Origin: Flectonema sp. DT1601
Taxonomy: Eukaryota > Euglenozoa > Diplonemea > Diplonemida > Diplonemidae
Assembly: GCA_964019425.1 (NCBI GenBank)
Contig: OZ025805.1
Span: forward strand, 282,501-346,500
DNA: 64,000 nt
Direction: 5' to 3'
How positions within the stretch are numbered: position 1 is the stretch's first letter; each line of letters opens with the position of its first letter. Made by a program: the position numbers and the translations under genes. Below, in pieces: positions 60,952-64,000 of this stretch. Below the pieces are notes generated by a model. It was given only the letters and a program-made list of their open reading frames with translations. It ran no database searches and was not told the origin of the DNA.

Positions 60952-61490
60952 AGTGGTGAATTAAATTTTAAAGTTTTGTTTTTTGTTATATTTATTTCTG
61001 CGGAAAGAAACAATTGAAAAGTTAAACGAAAAAAATTATACTTTTGTGAACTTGTGAAACTGAAATCGTGGAAAGGACAACAATAACAGATAGTCATTTT
61101 ATAAAGTAGTTTGGAGAGTTTTATATTAAACACAACAAGCACACGAATGTGACACTTCTTTGTGTCCCCATATCTCATTCGATTAAATTACTATTCGAGA
61201 CATGGTATCTACTTTTATCTTCCTTCTCTTTCTTTTTTTTGCATTTAACAAGTATTGTAAGAACAAAAAAGAATGTTGGCAGCACATGTAAACCTTCTTT
61301 AGCTTTATCAGTTTAAGTCGGTTCACGGTTTCGTGCACAAACAAAAAATCACAGTGTTATATCATTATTTTCTGTATAGTTGAAGATACAGCCAATTCTT
61401 TTTTTTTTTTTAATTATTTTTTCCTGACATAAAAGATTTCCTTGCTCGGGAAGTCAAAAATGAAGGTTGTGCGAGTTTTCCTTTCTTCGG
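60952..61490. other. Region after LRR gene F
   Basis: The first 30 bases match the C-E 3' module (gtggtgaatt), then the sequence is unique. It contains a family 2 repeat (61241-61346). No gene is seen. Confidence 0.45.
61241..61346 (-). repeat. Poly(A)-tailed repeat family 2 (copy)
   Basis: A T-run of 8, then gcatttaacaagtattg ... gaatgttggcagcacatg ... ggttcacggtttcgtgca. Very close to the copy at 24361-24465. Confidence 0.65.
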
Positions 61491-61724
61491 AGTGTTTTTG
61501 TGAGGAAGAAACTAGTCGCGCAGATCGAAAGGAAGACAAGTTTCTCACTTCTGCGCTCTGATGTGAAGAACCATGTTATGGAAGTTATTGATATTTCATA
61601 TAAAACTACCGACTTAAATATTGTTAGAGACGACCTTTCTATAGTAGATGCACTGATCAATCCTGACTGGTCAGAATCAAAGCTTTCTAAATTTCTTTCT
61701 CGGTTAAGTCTCCTCCTGCGGTGA
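61491..61724 (+). pseudogene. Conserved C-terminal-like open frame without ATG start (copy 3)
   Basis: The same frame as 11895-12149 from VFVRKKL on, with one change (NIVRDDLS for NIVIDDLS). Upstream sequence differs from the other copies, which marks a breakpoint at about 61491. It again has no in-frame ATG before the middle. Confidence 0.45.
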
Positions 61725-61768
61725 AATCCCCTTGGGGTAGATGAAGAACATTTCTTGCCTTTAGTGTA

Positions 61769-61928
61769 ATTGTTTTATTTTATTTTATTTTATTTTATTT
61801 TATTTTATTTTATTTTATTTTATTTTATTTTATTTTATTTTATTTTATTTTATTTTATTTTATTTTATTTTATTTTATTTTATTTTATTTTATTTTATTT
61901 TATTTTATTTTATTTTATTTTATTTTAT
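61769..61928. repeat. (TTTTA)n microsatellite
   Basis: About 32 uninterrupted copies of the five-base unit ttttа-type (T4A). The corresponding places at 6835-6845 and 12200-12212 have only two or three units, so this array expanded at this locus alone. Confidence 0.9.
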
Positions 61929-62407
61929 TAGTATCATTTCTCTTTCTTATCATTATTTTATTTTTTATTTTCTGATCTAATGTGGCGTGTTCTCCCTCTA
62001 TCGATTTTTCCCTTTTTTAGACTCTGCTCCCACTCCTCTTCCTCCAACTACTACTTTAAAACATAACCCCTTACGGAAGTAATCTGCACCCCTTCATAGT
62101 GTAGATATTTCTTTTGTTGGATACAATTCTGGTGTTTGTCTTTGCCTTCAATCTTAACATATACTTCTTTCTCAGGTGCATATAAGTGATGGAAAGTGAA
62201 TTACTCATTTCCTCCTCATTTCAGGACACAGACAACATGCAGACTTGCTAAGTTAGAATCTGCAAATTAACTTCCCGACCCCCGTAATCCCAATGGTCTT
62301 GTTCTGTGATTGTATGTTTTAATTTGTTTTCTTTCTTTTAGTTTTAATTTTTTCAGATATGCACAACTCACAATTAAATTATGCATCACTATCAAAAGTA
62401 TCACTAT
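61929..62407. other. Spacer before the G-unit 5' module
   Basis: 61929-61995 matches the 12225-12265 spacer. 62165-62245 (tttctcaggtgcatataag) matches the region before gene C. No gene is seen. Confidence 0.5.
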
Positions 62408-63146
62408 CAGAAAAAAGAATGGGAAAAAAGAAAAAAAAAAAGAGAGAACTAAATAGTCAGTCACTCACCATCTTTTCTTTTCAACACACGCGAGAGTTAA
62501 TATTTGAAAAAGTAAAAGTCAAAAAAATGCTCCACAAGGCCGTGACCGTGGTATACGTTTCTCCAAACTTTTGGTTGGAATTGTAAGTTTTCCCTTAATA
62601 AAAAGTTCATTGTGACGATAACAACCCCATTTTTATTTTCCTTTTTAATACTTTCTTAATATTTTATTGCATGCATTTACTCCAGATCGAAGTTATTATT
62701 ATTTTTAAAACAGCGACGCGGATGTAAATTATTTGAGACAGAGGCTATCTGGAGTTCTACATTTTATATTTTACTCTAACTTCTGACTTCTTAAGGAAAA
62801 TAAATACATGAAGTAGAAATGTAAGGAAGTACAGTATTGATGTATGTGTTTGAACTGTTCAATAATCAGAAAGACTCACAAGCAGCGATTCGTACTCCTG
62901 TTTTTCGTTTGAAATCAATGAATAATGTAAACCTTGTGCTGAATGAGTCACATCCTTGTAGTGTTCACTTTTATTCATTCAGGTCACTGAAATAGATGAA
63001 TCCTTTAGTAAAACAGTATTCATACCCCTTTGAGGGAATGTAATTACATGTCGCATCCTCGTAGTATTCGATACCCAGATGTCACTTGTACAAGTTCTTT
63101 CTAACAGAACCTTTCCCACCTCACAGCAAATTATTTAAAAAAGACA
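62408..63146 (+). repeat. 5' flanking module of LRR gene G
   Basis: A near-identical copy of 58747-59484, which shows F and G are a tandem duplication with a unit of about 3.66 kb. The acceptor-like cccacctcacag is kept at about 63114-63126. Confidence 0.75.
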
Positions 63147-64000
63147 ATGCAAGTTTTCGTGACGTGTCCTGATTGGGGACTCCCCGCAGTGACAGTGACG
63201 GCTGGTGCTGATTCGGTTGTGAGCGACGTGTTGACGGCGGCGGCTGAGGAATGGGATGTGGATCCGGATGAAGTTGAACTCTCGTTTGCTGGTGATACCC
63301 TTTGCGAAACTGATCGGCTGGCAGATCATGGAGTGGTTGCAGACAGCGAGTTGGAAATGTGGAAGAAGCAGTTTAGGATATTCGGTAAAAGCTGGTTTGT
63401 TGATGCAAAACGGGAGAAGCTGCTTCTTTGGATGAGAGACCACATTACGGAGTATTTATGTCTGGACACTGCCACATTCACAGAAGATGGTTGCCTCACT
63501 GTTGACGGTAAGCTGCTTCCTTCAGATGCCGGACAGATTGTTTTCCGCAATTCAAATTCCAACAGCACAGCCATGTCATCAGTTACCACTATCGGAGATA
63601 AGTTCTTGTCTTCCTGTTCAGAAATCAATTCTCTTGACCTTTCAGGTCTAAGTAGTGTCACCGCTATTGGAGATAAATTCTTATATTTCTGTTCAGAAAT
63701 CACTTCTGTAAACCTTCCAGATCTCAGTAGTGTCACCACTATTGGAGATAAATTCTTATTTTATTGTTCAGCGATCACTTCTGCTGACCTTTCGGGTCTA
63801 AGTAGTGTTACTGTTGTTGGAGATTTGTTCTTGTGTTCCTGTTCACAAATCACTATTCTAGACCTTTCTAGTCTTCATAGTGTCACCACTATTGGTCGTG
63901 GTTTCTTGTTTTCCTGTAAATTTACTTCTCTTGACCTTTCGGGTCTTACAAGTGTTACCACAATTGGAAATTCTTTTTTGTGGGACTGTCAACAAATTAC
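63147..64000 (+). CDS. Ubiquitin-like/BspA-type LRR protein, copy G (partial, runs off the window)
   Basis: The frame is open from the ATG at 63147 to the window end (284 codons). The F-type upstream ATG is changed to AAG, so translation should start at the A-E position. The ubiquitin-like domain is near-identical to F, but the linker lacks one Asp (FVDAKREK for FVDDAKREK). At least six LRRs follow, more diverged than in other copies (TSVNLPDLSS, VTVVGDLFLCSC, one repeat CKFTSL lacking residues). The end lies outside the window. It is not known whether the array is intact beyond 64000. Confidence 0.82.
   Translation, partial: MQVFVTCPDWGLPAVTVTAGADSVVSDVLTAAAEEWDVDPDEVELSFAGDTLCETDRLADHGVVADSELEMWKKQFRIFGKSWFVDAKREKLLLWMRDHITEYLCLDTATFTEDGCLTVDGKLLPSDAGQIVFRNSNSNSTAMSSVTTIGDKFLSSCSEINSLDLSGLSSVTAIGDKFLYFCSEITSVNLPDLSSVTTIGDKFLFYCSAITSADLSGLSSVTVVGDLFLCSCSQITILDLSSLHSVTTIGRGFLFSCKFTSLDLSGLTSVTTIGNSFLWDCQQI

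Overview
The window looks like a piece of a nuclear genome from a kinetoplastid-like flagellate (Euglenozoa), AT-rich and repeat-rich. Every convincing gene is on the + strand, none needs an intron, and most start codons lie 15-110 bases after a T-rich tract ending in AG. That is what polycistronic transcription with spliced-leader trans-splicing looks like. A C-x8-C-x5-C-x3-H zinc-finger protein and a DNA-base glycosyltransferase of the family that includes the base J glucosyltransferase fit this placement. No spliced-leader gene, tRNA or rRNA was seen, so the assignment is an inference. A free-living or fish-parasitic kinetoplastid (bodonid/trypanoplasmid) or a diplonemid would all be possible.

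Layout. 1-18.8 kb is a tandem array of at least five genes (A-E) plus fragments. Each encodes an N-terminal ubiquitin-like domain followed by 6 to 34 copies of a 25-residue BspA/Treponema-type leucine-rich repeat. Copies share near-identical 5' and 3' flanking modules, so whole gene units have duplicated while the 75-bp repeats inside them expanded and contracted. Between B and C (6.3-10.6 kb), and again at 12.2-13.2 kb, lies a mosaic of gene fragments: LRR 3' ends, a duplicated 64-codon ORF, a possible SNF2-helicase remnant, and a dispersed RNA-like motif with paired ends. Two further LRR genes (F, and G cut by the window end) occupy 59.5-64 kb.

The middle (19.4-57.7 kb) carries ten apparently single-copy genes in widely spaced order: a GAF-domain protein, a coiled-coil protein, a large disordered basic/acidic protein, a single-pass membrane coiled-coil protein, a multi-pass membrane protein, a CCCH zinc-finger protein, the TAGT/JGT-like DNA glycosyltransferase, a full ABCA-type transporter, a RING-TRAF E3 ligase-like protein, and a TPR protein fused to an apparently inactive Y_phosphatase3-like domain. 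Co-orientation probably reflects shared transcription, not a shared pathway.

Intergenic DNA is unusual. It holds very many A or T runs of 10-55 bases, short dispersed repeats (two families whose units end TGC followed by poly(A)), direct repeats, and a 160-bp (TTTTA)n array. The most interesting signals are the DNA-base glycosyltransferase homologue, the ubiquitin-like/LRR family with its shared frame-switched C-termini, and the repeated RNA motif with a hammerhead-like core and a compensatory base-pair change.
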